This document shows positions 54,079 through 62,918 of a stretch of DNA of 64,000 nucleotides, in pieces; within the stretch, counting starts at the first letter, position 1; each line of letters starts with the position of its first letter. Under the pieces are notes generated by a model, which was not told the DNA's origin, made no database searches, and saw only the letters and a list, made by a program, of their open reading frames with translations. The DNA comes from Nostoc linckia NIES-25. Lineage in GTDB: Bacteria; Cyanobacteriota; Cyanobacteriia; Cyanobacteriales; Nostocaceae. The stretch is from NCBI RefSeq assembly GCF_002368035.1, contig NZ_AP018222.1, forward strand, positions 2,444,471-2,508,470, given 5' to 3'. Both the position numbers and the translations under genes were made by a program.

Positions 54079-54224
54079 AAGCAATTCAAAATGAAGAATA
54101 CAGGAGTCAGAATTTCCGAGTTAGCGAAAATACAGTGTAGATTTTCTTTGTTGATGGATGTATTCTTTCTTATAACATCATGACAAGCATCACGAAGATT
54201 GACTGATAGAACAGAATTACTACA

Positions 54225-55043
54225 GTGAAATTGATTAACTGCAAGTGGCAACACCTAATTTTGAGCTTAGGCTGTCTGTTACTGATTCTTGCTTGTAACA
54301 GTTTCTATCCCACTACTAAGCAAGATGCTAAAGTTCTCAAGGTTGCTACAGACCCGACCTTTATCCCTTTTGAAATCCAAACAGCTAGCGGTAAATTAGA
54401 AGGATTTGATATTGATTTGATGAATGCGTTGGCGCAGCCCGCCGCAGGCATCGCTCAAGTCGCAAAATTTAGAGTTGATTTTGAAAATTTGCCCTTCGAT
54501 GGCATGATATCAGCTTTGCAAGCCAAAAGAGTCGATGCAGCAATTAGTGGGATTACGATTACCGCCGAACGGTTGAAAACAATTGCTTTTTCACGGCCTT
54601 ATTTTAAAGCGGGATTGGCGATCGCTGTCCGCCAAGACAATCAAACTATTAAAGACTTCAACAGTCTCCAGGGAAAAAAAATTGCTGTACAAATCGGTTC
54701 CACTGGGGCGGATTTTGCCAAAACCATCCCCAACGCCAAAATTAGCACTTTTAACTCTGGGCCAGAATTTTTTCAAGACTTGCTCAACGGCAATGTTGAT
54801 GCTGTAGTTAGCGATGCTTTTGCTACTTTGTATGCGATTAAAAACGGCAAACTCAAAGGTATCAAAGTTATTGCCGACCTACTCACCGAAGAATACTACG
54901 GTATTGCCACACCAAAAGATTCCCCCAACCTCGATACAATTAACAAAGCCCTAGCCGCTTTGTTATCCAACGGTACCTACAAGCAAATTTATCAAAAATG
55001 GTTTAACGCCGAACCTCCGCAATTGCCGGAATCTTGGAGATAG
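54225..55043 (+). CDS. polar/basic amino acid ABC transporter substrate-binding lipoprotein
   Basis: 272 residues. Signal peptide with lipobox LILAC and lipidated Cys24, then a type 3 periplasmic binding protein: KVLKVATDPTFIPFEI, LEGFDIDLMNALA, ISGITITAERLKTIAFSRPY, KIAVQIGSTGADFAKT and VVSDAFATLYAI. It would bind glutamine, glutamate or a related amino acid at the outer face of the plasma membrane. No permease or ATPase gene follows. Residues 69-77 (LAQPAAGIA) are encoded by a 29-bp genomic repeat (54426-54454) inserted in frame into the loop between LMNA and VAKFRVDFENLPF. The start is GTG 54225. Confidence 0.93.
   Translation: MKLINCKWQHLILSLGCLLLILACNSFYPTTKQDAKVLKVATDPTFIPFEIQTASGKLEGFDIDLMNALAQPAAGIAQVAKFRVDFENLPFDGMISALQAKRVDAAISGITITAERLKTIAFSRPYFKAGLAIAVRQDNQTIKDFNSLQGKKIAVQIGSTGADFAKTIPNAKISTFNSGPEFFQDLLNGNVDAVVSDAFATLYAIKNGKLKGIKVIADLLTEEYYGIATPKDSPNLDTINKALAALLSNGTYKQIYQKWFNAEPPQLPESWR
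54426..54454. repeat. interspersed palindromic repeat inside a coding sequence
   Basis: GCGTTGGCGCAGCCC followed by GCCGCAGGCATCGC; its reverse complement matches the common Nostoc repeat GCGATGCCTNCGGCGGGCTNCGCC. It is read in frame by the binding-protein gene. Confidence 0.7.
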
Positions 55044-55277
55044 GGCAAAGGTAAAGGTCACAGGAGGAAGCGAAGACCCCACCTTTTCCCTTTCCCCCCT
55101 GCCCCCTACCTTATTCCCACTAAAATATTTTCTGCGTCAGAATTAATACTACTACTAAAATTCACGGTTAAAACTACAATCTATTGTAAGTCTACTGTAG
55201 TCAGGGACAGCCAATTGTGGCACCTTGGATCTTAGTGGCTAGAACCACCTTAGAACGGGAATTAAGGAACTTCCACT

Positions 55278-57317
55278 ATGCTGATTTGCCCTCAGTGTAA
55301 ATTTGAAAACCCTAATACCAACAAATTCTGTCAAAAATGTGGCACGTCCCTGACTCACAAAATCTGTCCTGAATGCAGTACCGATGTTCCTGTGAATGCA
55401 CTGCGCTGTCACAACTGTGGTACGGAATGTGGAACAGTATTTTGGGCAATTATCACTCAAGAAGCGGTTGGAGATGAGGGAGCCTGGGAAGAAGACACAG
55501 GGACGCAAACAGAAGTCGGAGCATCGGCTTCTGGCGAACCGAACTCCGGAGGACAAGGGGACGCAGAGAGTTCTGTCGCCGCGTCTGAGTGTCTCCCCGT
55601 CTCAGCGTCTCCCATTACCCCTAGTGCTCAAATTACATCAGACTCCTATTTAGATCCTCAGGAGCGCTACCAATTGTTAGATAAGTTACCTAGTCTAGAA
55701 AATCTTACAGAGGTAGAGGCGAGGGTTTTAGACTGCCAACCGTATCAAATATCACCTATTGAAGCAATAATAGGAAATCAGCAATCGGATGTGGTAACTC
55801 CAGCAGTAGCGGCAAATGCAATTCCTAGTCTTGCTAAAGTTTATATTGCTTTACAATACCAAGGTCACCCTGGAATACCACGGATTCACGATGCATGGCA
55901 GCAAGGTGATAAACAAATAATAATAATCGAAGATCGGTCGAATTGGCAGCTTTTACTCGATTTGTGGCAAGAAGAGACAACGAGTTCGTTAAAAATTTTA
56001 CACTGGTGTAATGAAATGGCCCAACTTTGGGCAGTATTGGAACCAGTAAGTTGTCGTCAAAGTCTGTTGGAATTGTCGAATTTGCGATTGGATGAAGACC
56101 AAACGCTGGCGCTACAAAGATTGTATGTGGAATCACGTAATAGTCCGGCGATCGCCGAATCCCTAGAAGATGACCAAACCCTATCTGTGTCAGAGCAACC
56201 GTTAACTATCCAAGCTTTGGGGCGGGTTTGGCAAACGCTATTTAGACAGACTCAACGCACTCAATTTGGTTCAGTAGTGCAGATGTTAGGGGATTTAGAG
56301 GCAGGAAAAATTGAAACCATCGCCCAATTGCGATCGCGTTTGCAGGAAATCTCCGTGGAACTGGAAGCACTAGGAACTGGAACTTTGCCCCCAATACAGG
56401 AGAAATATACTGTTGTGCCTACTAGCCTGCAATCACAAGAACCAGAAGATATCATTAGTAAAACTGATGATATGCCAACTGTTGTGCTGGCAATGCAATT
56501 AAGTAGCTTGGAAGATGCGGGACGTACAGATGTAGGGCGTCAGCGTCATCATAACGAAGACTACTTTGGTATTGAAACTAAAGTTGAGAAGCTAGAGTTG
56601 CCCAAAACTCGAATCCTGCAAGGGTATGGTTTGTATATCCTCTGTGATGGTATGGGTGGACACGCTGGCGGCGAGGTAGCCAGTGAGTTAGCAGTGAACA
56701 CCCTCAGGCAATATTTTCAAGAACACTGGGTTCCCAATCAACTGCCAACAGAAAATAGGATTCGCGAGGCAGTTTATTTAGCTAATGAGGCTATTTATAA
56801 GCTCAATCAACAAGATGCTCGTTCTGGAGTTGGACGTATGGGTACAACTCTGGTAATGCTTTTAATTCAAGACACCCAAGCAGCAGTGGCTCATGTGGGA
56901 GATAGTCGTCTGTATCGCGTGACGCGCAAGCAGGGATTAGAACAAGTCACAGTAGATCACGAAGTCGGGCAACGGGAAATTACAAGGGGAGTGGAAGCAA
57001 GTATAGCTTACGCTCGCCCTGATGCTTATCAACTCACCCAAGCCTTGGGACCCCGCGATGAAAACTCCATTAATCCCGATGTTGGTTTTTTCGAGATCAA
57101 TGAAGATACGCTTCTAGTGTTGGCATCGGACGGTCTATCAGATAACGATCTATTAGAAACCCATTGGCAAACTCACTTAGAACCGTTACTTAGTTCTGCC
57201 GCTAACCTAGAACGCGGCGTCACGGAATTAATTGATTTAGCAAACCAACACAATGGTCACGATAATATTACTGCTATACTGATTCGGGCAAAAGTGCGTC
57301 CAAATCTTGAAAGTTAA
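55278..57317 (+). CDS. zinc ribbon - pseudokinase-like - PP2C protein phosphatase
   Basis: 679 residues. The N-terminus has two zinc ribbons: CPQCKFENPNTNKFCQKCG and CPECSTDVPVNALRCHNCG. After a repeat-derived linker (about 66-112) comes a region (about 125-350) with RYQLLDKLP, IPRIHDAWQQGDKQIIIIED and QSLLELSNLRLDEDQTL, which looks like a degenerate protein-kinase-type fold. Residues 413-675 are a PP2C phosphatase with the metal-binding Asp in HHNEDYFG, LCDGMGGHAGGE, GTTLVMLLI, VGDSRLYR and LASDGLSDND. It should dephosphorylate Ser/Thr. The next gene on the same strand is a Ser/Thr kinase that also has a zinc ribbon, so the two are probably opposing enzymes on shared targets. Confidence 0.93.
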   Translation: MLICPQCKFENPNTNKFCQKCGTSLTHKICPECSTDVPVNALRCHNCGTECGTVFWAIITQEAVGDEGAWEEDTGTQTEVGASASGEPNSGGQGDAESSVAASECLPVSASPITPSAQITSDSYLDPQERYQLLDKLPSLENLTEVEARVLDCQPYQISPIEAIIGNQQSDVVTPAVAANAIPSLAKVYIALQYQGHPGIPRIHDAWQQGDKQIIIIEDRSNWQLLLDLWQEETTSSLKILHWCNEMAQLWAVLEPVSCRQSLLELSNLRLDEDQTLALQRLYVESRNSPAIAESLEDDQTLSVSEQPLTIQALGRVWQTLFRQTQRTQFGSVVQMLGDLEAGKIETIAQLRSRLQEISVELEALGTGTLPPIQEKYTVVPTSLQSQEPEDIISKTDDMPTVVLAMQLSSLEDAGRTDVGRQRHHNEDYFGIETKVEKLELPKTRILQGYGLYILCDGMGGHAGGEVASELAVNTLRQYFQEHWVPNQLPTENRIREAVYLANEAIYKLNQQDARSGVGRMGTTLVMLLIQDTQAAVAHVGDSRLYRVTRKQGLEQVTVDHEVGQREITRGVEASIAYARPDAYQLTQALGPRDENSINPDVGFFEINEDTLLVLASDGLSDNDLLETHWQTHLEPLLSSAANLERGVTELIDLANQHNGHDNITAILIRAKVRPNLES

Positions 57318-57334
57318 AGAAAGGGCTGGGGATT

Positions 57335-57430
57335 GGGGACTAGTGACTGGGGACTAGGATAAAATTCTTTATACCCAATCCCAAATACCCAGTCCCCAAT
57401 ACCCAGTCCCCAATCCCCAGTCCCTTTACC
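57335..57430. repeat. GGGGACT / CAGTCCCC inverted low-complexity repeats
   Basis: 'ggggattggggactagtgactggggacta' is answered by 'cccagtccccaatacccagtccccaatccccagtccc'. It can form a hairpin between the phosphatase and kinase genes and may reduce read-through. Confidence 0.75.
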
Positions 57431-57444
57431 TCATAGGTCGTATT

Positions 57445-58728
57445 GTGGTTACTCTGACCCTGTTAGAACCGCAACAAAAAACGCCGCTCCATCAGTGGTG
57501 CTTTGAAAACTCTTCCCTAATTCGGATTGGCCGAGCAGCAGACAATCATGTTGTTTTAACTGATAGTTTGGTTTCTCGGCATCATCTAGAACTTAGACAA
57601 GTCGATTCTGCTAGCAATGGTGATGCTTGGCAACTAATTAGTCAGGGTACAAATGGAACTTTCCTTAATGGTGTCCTGGTAATTCAAAGCTCGCTACCAG
57701 ACAATTCCCTGTTGGAACTCGCACAGGGAGGCCCAATACTGCTATTTCAAACTCAGGAGCTAAAATCACCGGATGTTTCTTTGCCTTGGCAACAGACACA
57801 AGAAACGCCAGAAAATGCATTTCCCACAGTCTCCTCAGCCAAAAATCCCGGAATTTTATCCTCCACTTGCACCCACGAAGGTAATTCGCCGAATAATTTG
57901 TTTTGTATCCACTGCGGTCAACCTCTGTCAGTGCAACAGACGATTCGCCATTATCAGGTGTTGCGAACTCTGGGACAAGGAGGTATGGGTACTACGTATC
58001 TAGCTTGGGATGCACTTGGTTTGATTGCGGGTATTCCACAACTGCTGGTGTTGAAGCAAATGAATGCTGATATGGTGAGAATTGCCAAAGCTCAAGAATT
58101 ATTTGAGCGAGAGGCGTATACTCTCAAATCTCTCAAGCATCCGGGAATTCCCAAGTATTATGATTTCTTTGTAGAAGGTGGAAAAAAATACTTGGCGATG
58201 GAACTAATCCACGGACAAGATTTAGAAAAACGTATTTCCACCACTGGCCCAGTAACCCCAAGTCAGGCGATCGCTTGGACGATCCAAACCTGCGAGATCT
58301 TAGACTATCTTCATAGCCAAGAGCCTCCACTCATCCACCGCGATATTAAACCCGCTAACTTAATGGTGCGAAGTTTTCAAAATCGCATAGTGGTGCTGGA
58401 TTTTGGTGCAGTTAAGGAAATTGGCACGGCGCCAGGTACTCGTATTGGGGCAGAAGGTTACTGCGCTCCCGAACAAGAACGAGGACAACCTCTGACGCAA
58501 TCTGATTTATATGCAATTGGGCCAACGCTGATTTTTTTGCTCACAGGCGAAAATCCCTTCAAGTATTACCGCCAACGAGGGCGACACTTCAGGTTTGATG
58601 TGGCAAAAGTTCCTACCATTAGTCCCCAATTAAGAGATGTTATTGACCGCGTTACCGAACCATTGCCACGCGATCGCTATCAGACTGCCAAAGAATTAGC
58701 TACAGCCTTAGCTGCTTGTCAAGTCTAG
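57445..58728 (+). CDS. FHA - zinc ribbon - Ser/Thr protein kinase
   Basis: 427 residues from GTG 57445. An FHA domain comes first (IRIGRAADNHVVLTDSLVSR, HHLEL, and NGTFLNGV), reading phosphothreonine. A half zinc ribbon (CTHEGNSPNNLFCIHCG) follows near 145-165, then a kinase domain: LGQGGMGTTYLAWD, VLKQMN, IHRDIKPANLM, VLDFGAVKEIG and GYCAPEQERGQPLTQSDLYAIG. All catalytic residues are present. It has no membrane segment. The FHA module suggests control by its own or another kinase's phosphothreonines. The neighbouring PP2C enzyme with matching zinc ribbons would reverse its action. Confidence 0.94.
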   Translation: MVTLTLLEPQQKTPLHQWCFENSSLIRIGRAADNHVVLTDSLVSRHHLELRQVDSASNGDAWQLISQGTNGTFLNGVLVIQSSLPDNSLLELAQGGPILLFQTQELKSPDVSLPWQQTQETPENAFPTVSSAKNPGILSSTCTHEGNSPNNLFCIHCGQPLSVQQTIRHYQVLRTLGQGGMGTTYLAWDALGLIAGIPQLLVLKQMNADMVRIAKAQELFEREAYTLKSLKHPGIPKYYDFFVEGGKKYLAMELIHGQDLEKRISTTGPVTPSQAIAWTIQTCEILDYLHSQEPPLIHRDIKPANLMVRSFQNRIVVLDFGAVKEIGTAPGTRIGAEGYCAPEQERGQPLTQSDLYAIGPTLIFLLTGENPFKYYRQRGRHFRFDVAKVPTISPQLRDVIDRVTEPLPRDRYQTAKELATALAACQV

Positions 58729-58795
58729 GGAGTAGTGAGACTGGGAAATGGGGTAATAACCAATGCCCCATGCCCTATGCCCTATGCCTTATGCC

Positions 58796-59014
58796 CTATT
58801 CTTCATCCCAAGCTTCTACAGCTAGCAATTCGCTGATTGGGTCTTGCATACTAAACCCAAAGTCCAGCAATTCTTGTTTCCAGTGCTGCCATTCGTTGCC
58901 GTAGAGCAAAGCGATTTTCCAGATACTATCGCTTGGCTTGATAATATTCGATTCTATGAGTGATTGCACGTTACGCTGCAATTTCACCATTGGGTGAATT
59001 ACTTGCTGAGTCAT
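58796..59014 (-). CDS. small conserved cyanobacterial protein (DUF4327-like)
   Basis: 72 residues: HPMVKLQRNVQSLIESNIIK, then IWKIALLYGNEWQHWKQELL and SMQDPISELLAVEAWDEE. The pattern V..L.E...I......I......EW..W..EL..F.....I..LL..E.W matches small cyanobacterial proteins of the DUF4327 type. Function unknown. It is convergent with the kinase gene, preceded on the left by 'tgccctatgcc' repeats. The 400 bp on its right up to 59420 show no gene. Confidence 0.7.
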   Translation of the reverse strand: MTQQVIHPMVKLQRNVQSLIESNIIKPSDSIWKIALLYGNEWQHWKQELLDFGFSMQDPISELLAVEAWDEE

Positions 59015-59419
59015 AACCTCGATTGAATTCAGATTTTGTTTGGTAAATGCTTAATTAAAACTGCTTTCCATTCTGCAATTGGTGCCGGCTCGTAGAGTGG
59101 TTTAATTTGGTAAAGCTAGTCTTAACTTTCTAACTATACCATAACAAACTCTACTCAATTACTGGGAAATCCATTTTTGTACGGTAATCACCACCAAAAC
59201 ACTCTAGTTGTGATAAGTAGGTATTGCAGAAACCGATTAAAAAAATAGTTGCCCTATCAAGCCCTATCAAATTGATATGGTAGCGCGTATAAAGACACTT
59301 GTAAAATTTTTTTGGTTTTGGGCTAAGTTTCCTTTCTTGACTTCTTGCTCTTTTTGCCAAAATGGCATACTCCCGTATTAAATGGATAAAGTCAAGATTA
59401 TAAGTACTATATCTTACCC

Positions 59420-59662
59420 ATGAAAGACAATCAGGAAAAACTGGTTCAGGCATTTTGTACAGCTTTGGGGATTAAACCTGAAACTGTGACAGATACTTTG
59501 GCTTACCGCTCTATCCAACAGTGGAACTCTGTGGCTCACATGGCTCTGGTTACTGAACTAGAGAACACTTTCGGTGTTATGTTAGATACCAATGACATTA
59601 TTGATATGAGTAGCGTAGGCAAAGCCAAGCAAATATTGAGTAACTACGATGTGGAATTCTGA
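59420..59662 (+). CDS. acyl carrier protein
   Basis: 80 residues. The phosphopantetheine serine is Ser37 in QQWNSVAHMALVTELE, a WNSxxHM variant of the usual DSL site, as found in stand-alone carrier proteins of secondary and polysaccharide pathways and not in primary fatty-acid synthesis. VMLDTNDIIDMSSVGK continues the fold. It opens a five-gene operon; its stop overlaps the next start by 14 bases. It probably carries the acyl group on which the following enzymes act. Confidence 0.9.
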   Translation: MKDNQEKLVQAFCTALGIKPETVTDTLAYRSIQQWNSVAHMALVTELENTFGVMLDTNDIIDMSSVGKAKQILSNYDVEF

Positions 59663-60404
59663 TTTACTTCAGGGCAAAGTTGCTCTGATCACTGGCTCAA
59701 GTCGTGGCATTGGGTTGGCGATCGCTGAAGTCTTTGCGGCTCAAGGCACAAAACTCTATCTCAATGCTCGGACTGCTGGCTCCCTTGATAGACTAATCAC
59801 TCAATTGCATGAAACCTATGATGTGCAGGCCATTCCTCTCTATTTTGATGTCTCTAATCCTGAAGAGGTGAAACAAGGCTTTCGGGAGTTGTTTCGCACC
59901 AGCAAACAATTAGACATCATGGTGAATAATGCGGGAGTTCTTGATGACGCCCTAATTGGTATGGTTACACAATCTCAGATCGATCGAGTATTTGGGGCGA
60001 ATACCTTTGGGGTACTGTATGGATGCCAATATGCTTCGAGATTAATGGCACGACATAAGTCGGGTAGCATTATTAACATTAGTTCTATTATTGGTACTAA
60101 TGGCAATGATGGACAAGCTGTCTATGGGGGGAGTAAGGCAGCAGTAATTGGCATTACCAAATCCTTGGCAAAAGAGTTAGCTCCTAATAATATCCGAGTC
60201 AATGCGATCGCGCCAGGATTTATTGATACAGATATGGCACACTCACTACCAGAGGACAAATTTCAAGAGCGTCTCGGCTCAATCAAAATGGGACGGATTG
60301 GACAGCCTCTAGAAGTAGCAAATGTGGCTCTGTTCTTAGCAAGTGAGCTTTCTACCTATGTCACAGGGCAAGTTATTGGGGTAGATGGAGGAATGTTAAT
60401 TTAA
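59649..60404 (+). CDS. SDR 3-oxoacyl-ACP reductase-like enzyme (FabG type)
   Basis: 251 residues. Rossmann motif TGSSRGIGLAIAE, NNAG, catalytic Ser in INISSIIG, YGGSKAA (Tyr and Lys of the triad) and the C-terminal GFIDTDMA...GQVIGVDGG. These are the residues of an active classical SDR that uses NADPH. Within this operon it should reduce a 3-oxoacyl group on the ACP, although reduction of another ketone is possible. The start overlaps acp and the stop overlaps the following ATG (TAATG). Confidence 0.93.
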   Translation: MWNSDLLQGKVALITGSSRGIGLAIAEVFAAQGTKLYLNARTAGSLDRLITQLHETYDVQAIPLYFDVSNPEEVKQGFRELFRTSKQLDIMVNNAGVLDDALIGMVTQSQIDRVFGANTFGVLYGCQYASRLMARHKSGSIINISSIIGTNGNDGQAVYGGSKAAVIGITKSLAKELAPNNIRVNAIAPGFIDTDMAHSLPEDKFQERLGSIKMGRIGQPLEVANVALFLASELSTYVTGQVIGVDGGMLI

Positions 60405-61786
60405 TGTTTGCTTTGAGTCTAAACCAATTTGGCAACCAAACTGCCCTGATTAGTGAGACAGGAGAACAGATAACTTATGAGGAACTAGCGACAGCCTGCG
60501 ATCGCCTAGAATCCCAATTTGGCAAAGAGAAATGCTTAATCGTTATTCTTTGTCGCAACACTCTAGAGGCAATTATTGGCTATCTTGCAGGGTTGCGGTC
60601 TAGAAACACCATAATGCTCTTAGACAGTACTTTAGATACCGAGTTAGTGCAGAACTTAATACAGACTTACGCTGCCAATTGGCTGTGGCAACCGAACTCG
60701 TTGGGGACAGGATACGAACTGATCTCCTTGAGAAAAGGAGGGCATGGCAGCTTACACCCCGATGTGGCTCTACTGCTTTCCACGTCCGGGAGTACTGGCT
60801 CACCAAAGCTGGTTCGCCTCACCTTGGCAAACCTTCAAGCAAATGCGGTGGCAATCGCACAATATTTAAAGATTACCGCTGATGAGCGTCCAATTACTTC
60901 TCTTCCTTTTCACTATTCCTACGGACTTTCAGTACTTAATAGCCACCTGCTCAAAGGTGCGACGATATTAGTTACGGAAATGCCTCTCATTTATAGAGAA
61001 TTTTGGAACTTTTTTCAGACCTATCAGGCGACCTCAATGGCAGGAGTTCCTTACACTTATGAGATGCTGCGGCGCTTAAATATCTTCTCCATGAATTTAC
61101 CTTCATTGCGCTATCTAACTCAAGCTGGAGGACGTTTGTCGGCTGAGTTAGTAGGATTTTTCGCGGGACAAATGCAGGAGCGTGGGTTAACCTTTTATGT
61201 CATGTATGGACAAACAGAAGCAACTGCTCGGATGGCGTATTTACACCCAGAACATACCCTCAAAAAACTGGATAGCATAGGCCAGGCAATTCCAGGAGGG
61301 AGTTTCTGGTTAGAAGACTCACAACACCAGAAAATCGAAGGATCAGGAGTGGTAGGAGAACTGGTTTATCAAGGGGAGAATGTGATGATGGGGTATGCCA
61401 CCTGTAAAGAAGATTTAGCATTGCCAGATCAACTAGGGGGCGTTTTGCAAACGGGAGATATAGCTCAACGGGATGAGGATGGATTTTACTATATTCAGGG
61501 ACGCCTCAAGCGATTCTTAAAGATTTTGGGCACTCGAATTAATCTCGAAGACATCGAAAAAACTTTACAGAGTAGAGGGTTTGACTGCATCTGTGGAGGA
61601 AAAGATAATTTATTGTTAGTTGCAGTTAAGCAAGAAGAACTACAAATTCCAATTGCGGACTATTTAACAGAAACTTTGAAATTCCATACATCTCTATTTC
61701 GGGTGTTTTATCTAAAGCAATTTCCCATCAGTTCTGCGGGAAAGATCCTCTATGAGAAAATTCTTCGTGCTTGGGAGGAAAGATGA
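60404..61786 (+). CDS. AMP-dependent acyl ligase (ANL superfamily)
   Basis: 460 residues, on the short side. Core motifs: LLLSTSGSTGSPKLVRLT (A3, ATP-binding), MYGQTEATARM (A5), GDIAQRDEDGFYYIQGR (A7), LGTRINLEDIE (A8) and, near the end, SSAGKILYEKIL with the A10 lysine. It should adenylate a carboxylic acid and load it onto a thiol, most simply the carrier protein encoded two genes upstream. No condensation or thiolation domain is attached. The substrate cannot be read. The start overlaps the SDR stop and the stop overlaps luxE. Confidence 0.92.
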   Translation: MFALSLNQFGNQTALISETGEQITYEELATACDRLESQFGKEKCLIVILCRNTLEAIIGYLAGLRSRNTIMLLDSTLDTELVQNLIQTYAANWLWQPNSLGTGYELISLRKGGHGSLHPDVALLLSTSGSTGSPKLVRLTLANLQANAVAIAQYLKITADERPITSLPFHYSYGLSVLNSHLLKGATILVTEMPLIYREFWNFFQTYQATSMAGVPYTYEMLRRLNIFSMNLPSLRYLTQAGGRLSAELVGFFAGQMQERGLTFYVMYGQTEATARMAYLHPEHTLKKLDSIGQAIPGGSFWLEDSQHQKIEGSGVVGELVYQGENVMMGYATCKEDLALPDQLGGVLQTGDIAQRDEDGFYYIQGRLKRFLKILGTRINLEDIEKTLQSRGFDCICGGKDNLLLVAVKQEELQIPIADYLTETLKFHTSLFRVFYLKQFPISSAGKILYEKILRAWEER

Positions 61787-62871
61787 AGTCACTAGATCCT
61801 ATCTGGAATTTACCCATTTATGGGCTACAAAAATCAGAGAAAGAAGGAATTCTTCTCGAACACCTCAACTGTTTAACAGCTTTACATCAGGAACATTGTC
61901 CTGCTTATGCTAATATTTTACGGGCTTTTGGTTGGGAAAATAAAGGAGCAAATACCCTAGAAGAAGTCCCCTATATTCCAGTGCGCTTATTTAAAGAATA
62001 TGATTTGAAAAGTATTCAATCTGAGCAAATCGTCAAAATATTGACATCTTCTGGTACTACTTCAACTCAAGTTTCTCGCATTGCTTTGGATCATCAAACT
62101 GCTACATATCAATCTAAGGCACTGATAAAAATTTTACAAGAGTACTTAGGGCATCAACGCCTTCCTATGTTGATTATCGATCATCCAAATTTCATTCGCG
62201 ATTCTCATAATTTCTCTGCACGAGGAGCAGGAATTGTAGGACTTTCGACTTTTGGTAGAAACCACACTTATTTACTAAATGAAGAGATGGAAATTGATTT
62301 ATTTGTGTTAGAGAGCTTTTTGGAGGCTCATAGAGGGCAAAACATCCTCCTATTTGGTTTCACTTTTATGATCTGGCAATATTTTTATCAGGCCTTAGAG
62401 AAAGCAAATATTACAATTAATATTTCTAATGCAACTCTCATCCATAGTGGAGGATGGAAAAAGTTACAGGAACAAGCAGTTGACAATAAAACCTTTAAGC
62501 AGTACCTGAGAGCTAGAACAGGTATAGAAAATATTTACAATTTTTATGGCATGGTGGAACAAGTTGGATCAATTTTTATGGAAGGCAAAGATGGTTATTT
62601 ACATACACCCTTATTTGCCGATATTATTGTGCGAGATCCTTGGAATTGGCAACCTTTACCCTATGGTCAAAAAGGTGTAATTGAAGTGTTTTCTCTATTA
62701 CCTTACAGTTATCCTGGTCATGCATTATTAACAGAAGATTTGGGAATTATCTGGGGAGAAGATAATAGCCAATCGGGTCAAAAAGGAAAATATTTTACAG
62801 TAGAAGGAAGAATTCCTCGTAGTGAAGTAAGAGGGTGTAGTGATACTCATATTCCTATTTTGAAAAATTAA
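61783..62871 (+). CDS. LuxE-type acyl-protein synthetase
   Basis: 362 residues from ATG 61783, which overlaps the ligase stop (ATGA) and has GGAGG 6 bases upstream; the frame is open to TTG 61771. Landmarks are LTSSGTTSTQVS (nucleotide loop), GFTFMIWQYFY, LIHSGGWKKL, YNFYGMVEQVGS and a C-terminal RSEVRGCSDTHIP with Cys352, the position of the acylated cysteine of Vibrio LuxE. LuxE activates a fatty acid and holds it for reduction by LuxC. The adjacent luxC-like gene makes this a complete LuxE/LuxC pair. No luxA or luxB is seen, so a light-emitting role is not indicated. Confidence 0.92.
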   Translation: MKSLDPIWNLPIYGLQKSEKEGILLEHLNCLTALHQEHCPAYANILRAFGWENKGANTLEEVPYIPVRLFKEYDLKSIQSEQIVKILTSSGTTSTQVSRIALDHQTATYQSKALIKILQEYLGHQRLPMLIIDHPNFIRDSHNFSARGAGIVGLSTFGRNHTYLLNEEMEIDLFVLESFLEAHRGQNILLFGFTFMIWQYFYQALEKANITINISNATLIHSGGWKKLQEQAVDNKTFKQYLRARTGIENIYNFYGMVEQVGSIFMEGKDGYLHTPLFADIIVRDPWNWQPLPYGQKGVIEVFSLLPYSYPGHALLTEDLGIIWGEDNSQSGQKGKYFTVEGRIPRSEVRGCSDTHIPILKN

Positions 62872-62918
62872 GATAATCAGGCACTTAAAATTTAGTTAAA
62901 TATTACTGTAAACCAATA

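Noticed and set aside
59151..59453. 100-residue minus-strand frame before the acyl carrier protein gene
   Set aside because: No family resemblance; it overlaps the ACP start and the promoter region of that operon.
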